Source of the DNA: Ruegeria lacuscaerulensis
GTDB lineage: Bacteria > Pseudomonadota > Alphaproteobacteria > Rhodobacterales > Rhodobacteraceae
Reading direction: 5' to 3'
Length of the DNA: 64,000 nucleotides
Assembly (NCBI RefSeq): GCF_013034685.1
Contig: NZ_WQGO01000001.1
Coordinates: 558,001-622,000 of the forward strand
The notes below the pieces were generated by a model that worked only from the letters and a program-made list of their open reading frames with translations, did no database searches and was not told the origin of the DNA. A program made the position numbers and the translations under genes. Positions 9,362 to 16,319 of the stretch are shown here, piece by piece (the stretch's first letter is position 1; every line of letters begins with the position of its first letter).

Positions 9362-11299
9362 TCAGGCCAGCATGGTTTGCAGACCATCATCGAAGCTTTC
9401 GGCCATCTCGGACGGGGTCATCTTGTTGTGGCCCGGCGCGTTTTCCGAGTTTCCGGGTCCATCCACCGTGTCAATAAGGACAGCGATGGCATCATTTCCG
9501 ATCTCAACATCCAGATCATCGTCCGGCGTGTCGATCAGACTAGCCTGATGCAGCACGAGGTCGGAATATTCGCCCTCACCGGTCATGACCACGGAATCGA
9601 CGCCGGCTTTTACCACACCCGCGGTATTCAGAACCGCATTTCCAGCCCCCAACGCAGAAGCCACTGCACCGGCTTCCCCGTTAAGGTTGATGTCGTCCTG
9701 GTCTTGCAGGATCGTGATCTGTTCAATCGCGTTAACCTGCACCAGATCGCCGTCGATTTTGAGGACCCGGATCTGTTCCATCCCCGCGAAGTCCGGGTTG
9801 TTCAGCAAGGCGTCTTCCAGCGCTTCGGTGTCCATTTCCTCAAGCGGCAGAACACCCGCCAAGCTGGCGTCCAACTCCTCATGCGTGTCCTCGCCCATCG
9901 TGGTCAGCGCCACCTGATTGACAACAAGATTGTCATCATCCTCATCCGGAATGCCACCGTTGATCTCGTCATCATCGAGGAACACGATTGTCTGGTGAAC
10001 GATATCCACCGAAATCATGTCCCCGCCGATCAGGATCACGTCGTAATAGCTGCCAAGTTGCAGAATCTCGGTTACGTTGATCAGAACATTGTCACCCATC
10101 ACGTAAAGGCTGGACGATGCGGTGATCTCGGTTTCGATATGGTCGATATCGGTGGCGTCGATTTCTTGCTGGATGAAATTCGTGACCACCAGATCGCCCG
10201 CAATCCAGGTCACAGCGACCAGAGGATCCTGCCCCTCGGCCGCGACGTTGTCATCCAGCCAATGGGCCTCGTTGCCTTCAACGGTGATGGTCGAGGTTTG
10301 AACGACCATCGTGTCGCTTTGCGCACCGGCATCGCCGGTGTCAATGTCCGACACTACCGCAACCTGACTGACGACGGTCACGTTGACCGATTGCCCGCCC
10401 ACCGCGATCACTGGCGCGTCGACCCAGGCCACTGTGACGGCAACTTCGTTGACGGCCAGATTGCCACCGGTGGAAACGGTATGCCCTTCGCCAAATTCCG
10501 AGTCTTCGGACTGGTCCCACTCGGCGGGAAGAAGTTCTTCGGGCAGATCCTCTGTCTGGTCCTCATCGGATTGATGATGCTGCGGCAGAAGCTCGCTCCA
10601 GTCAGGGGCCTCATCGACATGTTCGCCGTTCACGATGGTACCCATCGCGTCTTCGCCCTGGAACTGATGCACCGTCGCGCCTTCGACCTCGATGGTCTGC
10701 TGTACCTCTTCGACGAGGGCTTGAATGTGTTCAACCGACTGATAATCGGCGATATTCAGAGACGGGGCCGATACCGCGTGCAGCGACTCCGCAACCGCCG
10801 CCAAGGCGTCGCCCTGCGCCATCAAGGTTTCGACATCGCGGAACTCGGCCTGTCCAAGGGTATCATTGTCGCTTAGACGCAGAGTTTGCACGGTATAGGT
10901 CACGGCCGACCCGATCAGTTCGGGGATCAGTTGCGGTTGCAGAACTACGGTCTGAAATGAGATCGCCGGAAGCTGCACGTCGGAAATGAAATCATCGGCA
11001 TTCGGCACCAGACCGAAACCCGGAACCGGGGCCGCCACGGACATCGCCTGCACGGGTGCAGGGGCTATGTCAGTCTGTGGCGCATCCGTTCTGAATGGCA
11101 GGGCATCATATTTCCCCGGATCCAGCTTCAACCCCGCCTTGACCTTGATGACGGTCGCATCTTCAAGCTCTTCCAGTTCCGCCTTGCGCCTGAATGCGAC
11201 AAATTCGTCATACTGATCCCGCCATCGGGCCTGTTCGCTGGTAAGTTCAAATGTTCCAATAAAATGAGCAATCGTTTCACTGATACTGTCGAGCGACAT
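9362..11299 (-). CDS. large acidic repeat protein of the type I secretion operon, unknown function
   Basis: 645 residues, strongly acidic. Residues 1-70 are helical and charged (TSEQARWRDQYDEFVAFRR). From about 290 onward a degenerate beta-type unit recurs roughly every 25-45 residues: G-D-hydrophobic-x-V-N-x-hydrophobic-x-Q-x-hydrophobic, e.g. GDLVQVNAIEQITIL, GDMISVDIVHQTIVF, GDLVVTNFIQQEI, GDNVLINVTEILQL. No RTX nonapeptides and no signal peptide. Residues 142-154 share the motif LSDND-x-LG-x-A-x-x-R with the upstream gene product. GGAAAGGA precedes the ATG. Position between exporter and Gly-rich protein suggests a type I substrate or a handling partner for one (inference). Confidence 0.85.
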   Translation of the reverse strand: MSLDSISETIAHFIGTFELTSEQARWRDQYDEFVAFRRKAELEELEDATVIKVKAGLKLDPGKYDALPFRTDAPQTDIAPAPVQAMSVAAPVPGFGLVPNADDFISDVQLPAISFQTVVLQPQLIPELIGSAVTYTVQTLRLSDNDTLGQAEFRDVETLMAQGDALAAVAESLHAVSAPSLNIADYQSVEHIQALVEEVQQTIEVEGATVHQFQGEDAMGTIVNGEHVDEAPDWSELLPQHHQSDEDQTEDLPEELLPAEWDQSEDSEFGEGHTVSTGGNLAVNEVAVTVAWVDAPVIAVGGQSVNVTVVSQVAVVSDIDTGDAGAQSDTMVVQTSTITVEGNEAHWLDDNVAAEGQDPLVAVTWIAGDLVVTNFIQQEIDATDIDHIETEITASSSLYVMGDNVLINVTEILQLGSYYDVILIGGDMISVDIVHQTIVFLDDDEINGGIPDEDDDNLVVNQVALTTMGEDTHEELDASLAGVLPLEEMDTEALEDALLNNPDFAGMEQIRVLKIDGDLVQVNAIEQITILQDQDDINLNGEAGAVASALGAGNAVLNTAGVVKAGVDSVVMTGEGEYSDLVLHQASLIDTPDDDLDVEIGNDAIAVLIDTVDGPGNSENAPGHNKMTPSEMAESFDDGLQTMLA

Positions 11300-11353
11300 A
11301 ACACTGTTCCTTTCCCCATCCCGGCCAGAAATTTCCGTTTTGGGTTAAGTTGG

Positions 11354-11422
11354 GCTGAGGCCGCACCATGCGGCCTCAGCATGTTTTTGCCGGAGATCGT
11401 GGGGGTTTAGCCGATCTCCGGC
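11354..11422. promoter_or_regulatory. two tandem strong hairpins between the two large secretion-operon genes
   Basis: Two perfect inverted repeats lie in the 135-base spacer. 11354-11380: a 12-bp stem GCTGAGGCCGCA / TGCGGCCTCAGC with a 3-nt loop. 11389-11422: an 11-bp stem GCCGGAGATCG / CGATCTCCGGC with a 12-nt loop. In the operon's (- strand) transcript they follow the stop of the Gly-rich gene by about 12 bases and no U-run follows. They therefore look less like a full terminator than like an mRNA-stabilising or partial-termination element that would keep the first gene's message more abundant than the exporter's. Confidence 0.6.
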
Positions 11423-11434
11423 TGGGACACCGGC

Positions 11435-13834
11435 TTATACGTCGGTATCGTCGCTGGAGTAGGACGAAGTCATCGATCCACCAACCATGGTCGTATCGAC
11501 CGAGTTGCCAAGCACGTTGGCACCCATGACGATCGACTGGTTGAAGGCCGTGGTGTCCACAACTGCGGCAGACGAAGCATAGGATTCACCCGAAACGATG
11601 CCGTCACCAGCATTGTTCGAGCCCCAGACACCCGCGTTGCCACCGGTGCCACCTGCGCCTGAGTTCGCACCCGAAGCATCGCCACCAGTGACTATCCCAC
11701 CAGCTGTGTGGCCGGTAGTCGCCCAACCGATTGCTTCACCGCTGGTGCCGCCCATACCGGCCCCGGCGCCGCCGCCGCCGCCAAAGCCTGAGGTCGCCGA
11801 CCCGTCCGTCGAACCGGATGCATCAGAGGTGGCATCATTGTCCGAAGACGCGTCACCACCGTATCCGGCAATGGATTCGGCAAGACTGTCCGCCGAGCCA
11901 TCTGTGTCTGCCTGCGCAAACACATCCACCAGACCACCATCTCCGGCCGTGTTCATCGCATCGGCCGAACCGGTGCCCGAACCATCCGACGTCGCACCTT
12001 GCTGGATCGCGCCGCCACCGCCGCCGAAACCATCGGCGGTCGAGGTGCCGGTTCCGGTGCCGCTGGCCGAGCCGTCGGTGTCGTTTGTGCCACCTGCTCC
12101 GCCATCGCCACTGGTGTTCTGCGAGTTGCTGGCCGACCCGTTCACGTCACCCGGAGACTGGGTGATGTTCGGACCGGTTGTCGCCTGATCGCCGACACCC
12201 TGCGCGCCGGCGTTCGCTCCGGCTGTACCGCCTGTCGCGCTACCGCCGGTGCCATCGCCACCCGAGCCGAATCCGCCGGTGCCGTCGCCACCCGAGCCAA
12301 AGCCTCCGGTTCCGTCGCCGCCAGATCCAAACGCGCCGGTTCCGTCACCGCCAGTTCCCGGATTGCCGCCATTGGTGTCGCCACCGCCGTTGCCGGCACC
12401 GGCCTGACCTGCGTTCAGCCCGGACAGACCGTTTTGCTGGTTCAGAGCTGCAAGCGCTGCATCGACCTGACCGGAAGTGCCACCAGTGCCTTCAGCACCC
12501 GTGCCTGCACCACCCGTGCCGTTGCCAGCATCACCGGTACCGCCCATACCTTCTGCGCCGTTGCCCTGGGCCCCAGAGCCTTCGGCACCCGCGCCTTCGC
12601 CACCATCGGCATCAGCGTCGCTGCCTGCCAAGCTGCCAGCCAGACCCAGACCGACATTTCCGGCCGCCGCATCGTTGGCGTCGGTGTCGCTGCTGCTGCC
12701 ATTGCCGGCCTGACCATCCGCATCCGCATCACCGTCGCCACCGGCTGCGCCTTGCGCGGACGAGTCGTTCGCGCCAAGACCCGCGCCAAGCGCCTCTGCG
12801 ACCGAAGCATTGTTGCCACCGGAAGACTGGCCATCATTGTCGGCATTCGACAGGCCCAGCCCCAGACCCAGCCCAAACGAGCTTGCGTCTCCGCCTTCAC
12901 CGCTGGTGCCGTCTGCGTCGGTGTCGGATGAACCTGTGTTGCTTGCTCCAGAGATGCTACCGGCGTCTCCGCCTTCGCCGCCACTGCTGCTGCCGTTGGA
13001 CTCGGCACCCGACACACCGACACCCAGGCCGATGTTGGATGCTGAACCGGTCGAGCCGCCGTCACCACCAACGCCTGTACCATCCGCGTTGCCGGTCAGA
13101 CCACCAAAGGCCAGCGCGTCAGCGCCATGGGTTTGGGCACTTGCCGCGCCGCCATCGGTGCTGCCACCGCTGCCAGAGTTGCCACCATCGGTTGAAGAGC
13201 CGATGCCTTCATGGGCCGTCGCGGTGCCACCATGAGCATTGCCGCTCTGGTCAAATTCGCCTTCGTTGCGAACGGCGGCCGAGCCCAGATGGTCATTGTC
13301 GGACAAGTTTGCGACCTGGCTGCTGATCGAAGACATGTCATTGCCTTCACCGCTCAGGTCGATGTCCAGATTCAGGTCGTCGCCCGGGTCATAGTCCATA
13401 TCGCCTGCAACGGTGATGACATCGCCCAGCTCAGCCGAACCTGACGCGTCAATATCGACAGTGTCATTGTCTTTCGGCAAGCCTTCTCCGTCGCCGAAGT
13501 CGATCGTGACCGAGTTGCTGTTCGAGTTGTCATTGTCGCCATTGCTTTGCGACTGACCCTGACCTTGATCTTGGCCCTGGCCCTGATCCTGGCCTTGGGC
13601 TTGGTCCTGACCCTGACCATTTTCAACAGACGTCGCCTGAGCTTGCGCCTGGTCCTGACCCTGGCCCTGTTCGTTGTCGACATCATTGTCGACATCCGTC
13701 TCTTGCGACGTCAGGTCAGCATCAACATAGGCGTCATCCACATGGATATCTGCGTCGATTGGCGCGATGATCGTATCCACGTTCACCTCGTCAATATCGG
13801 TAATGCTGTTATGGGGTTGTTGACGTTTTGACAT
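11435..13834 (-). CDS. Gly/Asp/Gln-rich low-complexity protein, probable type I secretion substrate
   Basis: 799 residues. Residues 1-55 are acidic (DADIHVDDAYVDADL); about 55-97 is a Gln/Gly/Asp tract of QGQDQ and GQAQ units; about 100-170 is Asn/Ser/Asp-rich; the rest is dominated by Gly, Ser, Ala, Thr and Asp, including a 10-residue tandem repeat GGDGTGGFGS. The C-terminus (MTSSYSSDDTDV) is Ser/Asp-rich, as in many type I substrates. There are no hydrophobic domains, no cysteine-rich parts and no canonical GGxGxD nonapeptide arrays. ATG 13834 is preceded by GGAAA; a GTG four codons upstream overlaps that site. A secreted matrix, adhesive or ion-binding polymer is the best guess; function unproven. 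Confidence 0.82.
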   Translation of the reverse strand: MSKRQQPHNSITDIDEVNVDTIIAPIDADIHVDDAYVDADLTSQETDVDNDVDNEQGQGQDQAQAQATSVENGQGQDQAQGQDQGQGQDQGQGQSQSNGDNDNSNSNSVTIDFGDGEGLPKDNDTVDIDASGSAELGDVITVAGDMDYDPGDDLNLDIDLSGEGNDMSSISSQVANLSDNDHLGSAAVRNEGEFDQSGNAHGGTATAHEGIGSSTDGGNSGSGGSTDGGAASAQTHGADALAFGGLTGNADGTGVGGDGGSTGSASNIGLGVGVSGAESNGSSSGGEGGDAGSISGASNTGSSDTDADGTSGEGGDASSFGLGLGLGLSNADNDGQSSGGNNASVAEALGAGLGANDSSAQGAAGGDGDADADGQAGNGSSSDTDANDAAAGNVGLGLAGSLAGSDADADGGEGAGAEGSGAQGNGAEGMGGTGDAGNGTGGAGTGAEGTGGTSGQVDAALAALNQQNGLSGLNAGQAGAGNGGGDTNGGNPGTGGDGTGAFGSGGDGTGGFGSGGDGTGGFGSGGDGTGGSATGGTAGANAGAQGVGDQATTGPNITQSPGDVNGSASNSQNTSGDGGAGGTNDTDGSASGTGTGTSTADGFGGGGGAIQQGATSDGSGTGSADAMNTAGDGGLVDVFAQADTDGSADSLAESIAGYGGDASSDNDATSDASGSTDGSATSGFGGGGGAGAGMGGTSGEAIGWATTGHTAGGIVTGGDASGANSGAGGTGGNAGVWGSNNAGDGIVSGESYASSAAVVDTTAFNQSIVMGANVLGNSVDTTMVGGSMTSSYSSDDTDV
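12248..12367. repeat. 30-bp tandem repeat, four units, inside the Gly-rich gene
   Basis: Units at 12248-12277, 12278-12307 and 12308-12337 plus a degenerate fourth to 12367. On the - strand they encode the decapeptide GGDGTGGFGS with small changes. In-frame minisatellite of a length that preserves the frame, so copy number could vary between strains. Confidence 0.8.
13547..13672. repeat. six-base periodic tract coding Gln/Gly/Asp/Ala
   Basis: A stretch of imperfect 6- and 12-base units (variants of CCCTGACCCTGGCC on the + strand) that codes QGQDQ/AQAQ/GQGQ near the N-terminus of the Gly-rich protein. The periodic dipeptide pattern with alternating Gln suggests an extended, polar spacer. Confidence 0.7.
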
Positions 13835-14427
13835 ATCAATTTCCACTTATTAAGCGCACTGACCGTCACTCTTTCAAAAACGGTTACGGGCGCGGTTGAA
13901 ACAAACAGCGCACTCGCGCAAAACCTGCGCGGATGCGTATTTCACAGTGAGATTGTCCTCCACCCTCCTTTCCCCGGCTTAGCCGGTCCTGCATCTGCTA
14001 AAGTCGTTCGCGGAAATGCGCGATTCGCAGACACGTTCGGATCTTTCGCCCCGTTAATTGGAGCCGTTCCATGGTTGCAGGAGGAAACCAGTCTGAATAG
14101 CTAGCCGGAAGCACTAGAACGGGTAATCACCTGATTCGGATTGATTATTTCCAAATCACGAACAATGCGCGACTTTTTCGGTTGCTGGTTTTTTAGCCAA
14201 TCGCATATCGAGAAAACTCATTAAATTGCCTCTACTTAAGCGGGTGAAACGCCCTCAATCCTAAACTTAAGTTCTAGAACTGTTTGCGCGTTAAGGACCG
14301 TGCAACCAGGAAATTTGCACTTTTCCCTATAGTCTGCACCGAAAGTGCGTTAATGTTCAGTTAATATTTTTCGAAGTGCCAGTTTGCTATTACGCCGCAT
14401 AGCGGTGCAGGTTTTGACAAGGGGGGA
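13835..14427. other. long divergent regulatory region between secretion operon and LuxR regulator
   Basis: About 590 bases without a convincing gene. It holds a perfect 12-bp palindrome AGTTCTAGAACT at 14270-14281 and a CCGGCT/AGCCGG repeat at 13974-13986. AT-rich stretches occur near 14140-14230 and 14345-14375, and GTTAATG-type sequences sit just before the regulator. Its size and placement fit promoters for both directions and binding sites for one or more regulators, perhaps the LuxR-type protein itself. No -35/-10 pair could be called with confidence. Confidence 0.5.
14270..14281. promoter_or_regulatory. 12-bp perfect palindrome, candidate operator
   Basis: AGTTCTAGAACT, about 150 bases before the LuxR-type gene and 435 before the Gly-rich gene. 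A dimeric regulator could bind it. Evidence is the symmetry and the location only. Confidence 0.3.
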
Positions 14428-15180
14428 ATGATGAGCATTCCGTTTCGGGACAATGCTGCGCAAAACCAATTTGGTTTTGACGAATTCTCAGTAAATTTTA
14501 TTGGTAAAGAGCTTTTCTACTCGGACCAGACCCTGACGGGTGTTGAAACAGAGTTTGGTGTCACCACACACCGCTACGATTCAATCTCAGCCCTGCCGAC
14601 ATATGGCGACCCTACCACCGGCCCCGGTAGGATCGTGATCGTCGATCAGATGATTCTGGAAGATCTTCTGGCCCGTCCCAGACATTATCGCGATTGCGTG
14701 GGCAGCGGCAGCTTGGCCTACGCGTATCGAAAAGAGGAATCTGCCCGCTTTCTGTTTGAGCAATGGGACCGGACTCGCCATGGAGATATCGGTTTTCTGC
14801 CAATGAATGTCGGTCCCGATGTCTGGCGCGCGATCCTTCGATTGTTGCTGCATGAGGAACTATACCTGCCCGGCTTTCTTGCAGACAGCGTCTCCAACTT
14901 GCAAAGCCCACCCAAGCAGCACGCAGGCTCTAGGCCTGCCGCGCCTGAGCCGCACCCGCTTTATTCCAAACTGACCCGGAGGGAAAAGCAGGTCCTGCAA
15001 CAGGTATCAAAAGGGCACAGTAACAAGATCATCGCGGCCAATCTTGGTATAACTGAACACACGGTTAAGTTGCACATGCACAATGTCGCCGGAAAGATCG
15101 GCGTCAGCAACAGAACCGCCGCCGCACAGTTCTTTTTCGAAGTCGCCCCGGACGAAGCCCATGAACTTGCCAGCGACTGA
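14428..15180 (+). CDS. LuxR-family transcriptional regulator (CsgD/VpsT-like)
   Basis: 250 residues. The C-terminal ~65 residues are a GerE/LuxR helix-turn-helix (LTRREKQVLQQVSKGHSNKIIA, then LGITEHTVKLHMHNVAGKIGV). The N-terminal ~170 residues look like a degenerate receiver fold (GRIVIVDQMILEDLLARP) without a clear phospho-acceptor set, as in CsgD/VpsT-type biofilm regulators. The VpsT c-di-GMP motif W[FLM][TS]R is not seen. Two adjacent ATGs (14428, 14431) follow a GGGGGG run; the second has the better spacing. Divergent orientation to the type I secretion operon makes it the likely regulator of that operon (inference). Confidence 0.88.
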   Translation: MMSIPFRDNAAQNQFGFDEFSVNFIGKELFYSDQTLTGVETEFGVTTHRYDSISALPTYGDPTTGPGRIVIVDQMILEDLLARPRHYRDCVGSGSLAYAYRKEESARFLFEQWDRTRHGDIGFLPMNVGPDVWRAILRLLLHEELYLPGFLADSVSNLQSPPKQHAGSRPAAPEPHPLYSKLTRREKQVLQQVSKGHSNKIIAANLGITEHTVKLHMHNVAGKIGVSNRTAAAQFFFEVAPDEAHELASD

Positions 15181-15670
15181 GGATTTCGAAACCCGCTTTG
15201 ACCGTCTTATCCTTTTGGTCGGCAAGCTGAACTATATGTGGACCAATACAGAAAGCCTGCTGATCCACCTGATCGCCGGGCTGAGCGGAACCAACAAGGA
15301 TGTCGCGGTCATCATTTTTCTGACCCTCAACACCACCCGTGCACGCATTGATCTGGTGGAACGGCTGGCAAAGATGGACGGTCGCCCCCCCGATCTGAGG
15401 GATGCGATTCTCGAGCACACCCAGCGCTTGTCGAAACTTTCGGGCATTCGCAACAAGTACAATCACTGCATCTATTCCTTCGACCCTGACAGTGGAAATC
15501 CCAAGACGATTCTTATGCGGATTTCAGACCGGAAAACCGACATCAAGCTGGGACGCGAAGACACCGTTGACGCCGCAGCGCTGACCGAGATTGAAAGCGT
15601 AGTGAAAAAACTCTCGGACGCCAACCGCGATATCTGGCAGTTGATCACAAGGTTAGGCTTTCCGGTCTAA
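15161..15670 (+). CDS. small helical protein with HEPN-like RNxxxH motif, unknown function
   Basis: 169 residues from ATG 15161, overlapping the end of the LuxR-type gene by 20 bases, so translation is probably coupled. Mostly alpha-helical: a long amphipathic first helix (FDRLILLVGKLNYMW), another around VAVIIFLTLNTTRARIDLVERL, then LSGIRNKYNHCIYSF. The segment RNKYNH fits the R-x4-H motif (often RNxxxH) of HEPN domains, which is the RNase active site in many toxins and defence proteins. The resemblance is a short motif plus helical context, so a plain structural protein remains possible. I do not recognise the family by name. Confidence 0.72.
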   Translation: MNLPATEDFETRFDRLILLVGKLNYMWTNTESLLIHLIAGLSGTNKDVAVIIFLTLNTTRARIDLVERLAKMDGRPPDLRDAILEHTQRLSKLSGIRNKYNHCIYSFDPDSGNPKTILMRISDRKTDIKLGREDTVDAAALTEIESVVKKLSDANRDIWQLITRLGFPV

Positions 15671-15723
15671 AGGCGACGTGGTGCGGGTGGTCAGGTTTAA
15701 CAGAACATAAACAGGCCATTTCC

Positions 15724-15776
15724 TTCACGTTCACCTGACTTGATCTATAGTGGCGAGTGTCGCTTTAACTGCGACA
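15724..15776 (+). promoter_or_regulatory. possible promoter and 5' UTR hairpin before a 26-residue ORF
   Basis: TTCACG at 15724-15729, a 16-base spacer and TATAGT at 15746-15751 resemble a sigma70-type promoter. Just downstream TGTCGC (15758-15763) and GCGACA (15771-15776) form a 6-bp hairpin in the would-be leader. The arrangement gives the tiny ORF at 15806 its own transcription unit. Confidence 0.35.
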
Positions 15777-15805
15777 TTATCTTGCTACCCGATCAGGGTC
15801 TTTCG

Positions 15806-15886
15806 ATGTTCAACTATGTTCTGACAACTTCTACCACTTTGATATGGGTCGCAACCGGGCTGCTTGTAGGCTTCCTTTTTATCTAG
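15806..15886 (+). CDS. 26-residue hydrophobic peptide, possible small membrane protein
   Basis: ATG at 15806 to TAG at 15886. The product has a short polar head (MFNYVLTTSTT) and one transmembrane-length hydrophobic run (LIWVATGLLVGFLFI). A weak purine stretch (CAGGG) lies 8-12 bases upstream, and a promoter-like pair and hairpin precede it. The size and layout fit small regulatory membrane peptides or a type I toxin, but chance cannot be excluded for so short a frame. Confidence 0.35.
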   Translation: MFNYVLTTSTTLIWVATGLLVGFLFI

Positions 15887-15933
15887 CCCCCCAGTGCGCG
15901 CCTAACTTGAGCCTGAGAACAGAAGCCTTGAAT

Positions 15934-15950
15934 GGCTTTGTTGCGTAGAG
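15934..15950. repeat. IS903/IS5-like terminal inverted repeat remnant
   Basis: GGCTTTGTTGCGTAGAG closely resembles the known IS903-type terminal repeat beginning GGCTTTGTTG. No second end and no transposase were found nearby, so this would be a solo end left by an old insertion or deletion. Based on remembered consensus only. Confidence 0.3.
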
Positions 15951-16068
15951 GTTGTGTAAGCAGTGAACAGGCACGCCGTCACGGGCAACTGACACCGCGT
16001 AGCGATTCTACCAAAAGCAACGACTGTGGAACGGGTTGCACGCCAAACAACATCGGCTGTGAAATACT

Positions 16069-16154
16069 TGGTGCGGGCGGTGGGACTCGAACCCACACGG
16101 GCATAAGCCCTTCAGATTTTAAGTCTGATATGTCTACCATTCCATCACGCCCGC
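16069..16154 (-). tRNA. tRNA-Leu (anticodon UAA)
   Basis: 86-nt tRNA on the - strand. The acceptor stem is GCGGGCG / CGCCCGC, the D-loop contains GGTAGAC, the anticodon loop is CTTAAAA with anticodon TAA, a class II long variable arm is present (AGGGCTT...GCCC), the T-arm is GTGGGTTCGAGTCCCAC, and the 3' end has discriminator A plus an encoded CCA (16069-16071). No integrase sits at its 3' side. Confidence 0.97.
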
Positions 16155-16319
16155 ACGGCGTATTCCGCTCCCAATTGGGCTGAGGAAATCACTAAGCGGA
16201 TAACGCTGCAAACACAATCCGTTTCAACGACAACCACTTGAATTCTGATTCACGGAGGGCTGACAACCGGAGCGATCGTTGCCAATCGTCAAAGGCTGGT
16301 TAAAATTCGCACGCAAGGA

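Noticed and set aside
9107-10876. Long open frame on the + strand opposite the type I secretion genes (589 codons)
   Set aside because: It is the antisense of the exporter and repeat-protein genes; it lacks a ribosome site and its product has no protein-like domains.
12178-13326. Long + strand frame with Arg/His/Cys-rich product opposite the Gly-rich gene
   Set aside because: Composition follows directly from the reverse of a Gly/Asp/Ser-rich repeat gene, so it is a shadow.
16069-16154. tRNA-Leu as a second island insertion site
   Set aside because: No integrase lies at its 3' side and no copy of its 3' end was noticed nearby.
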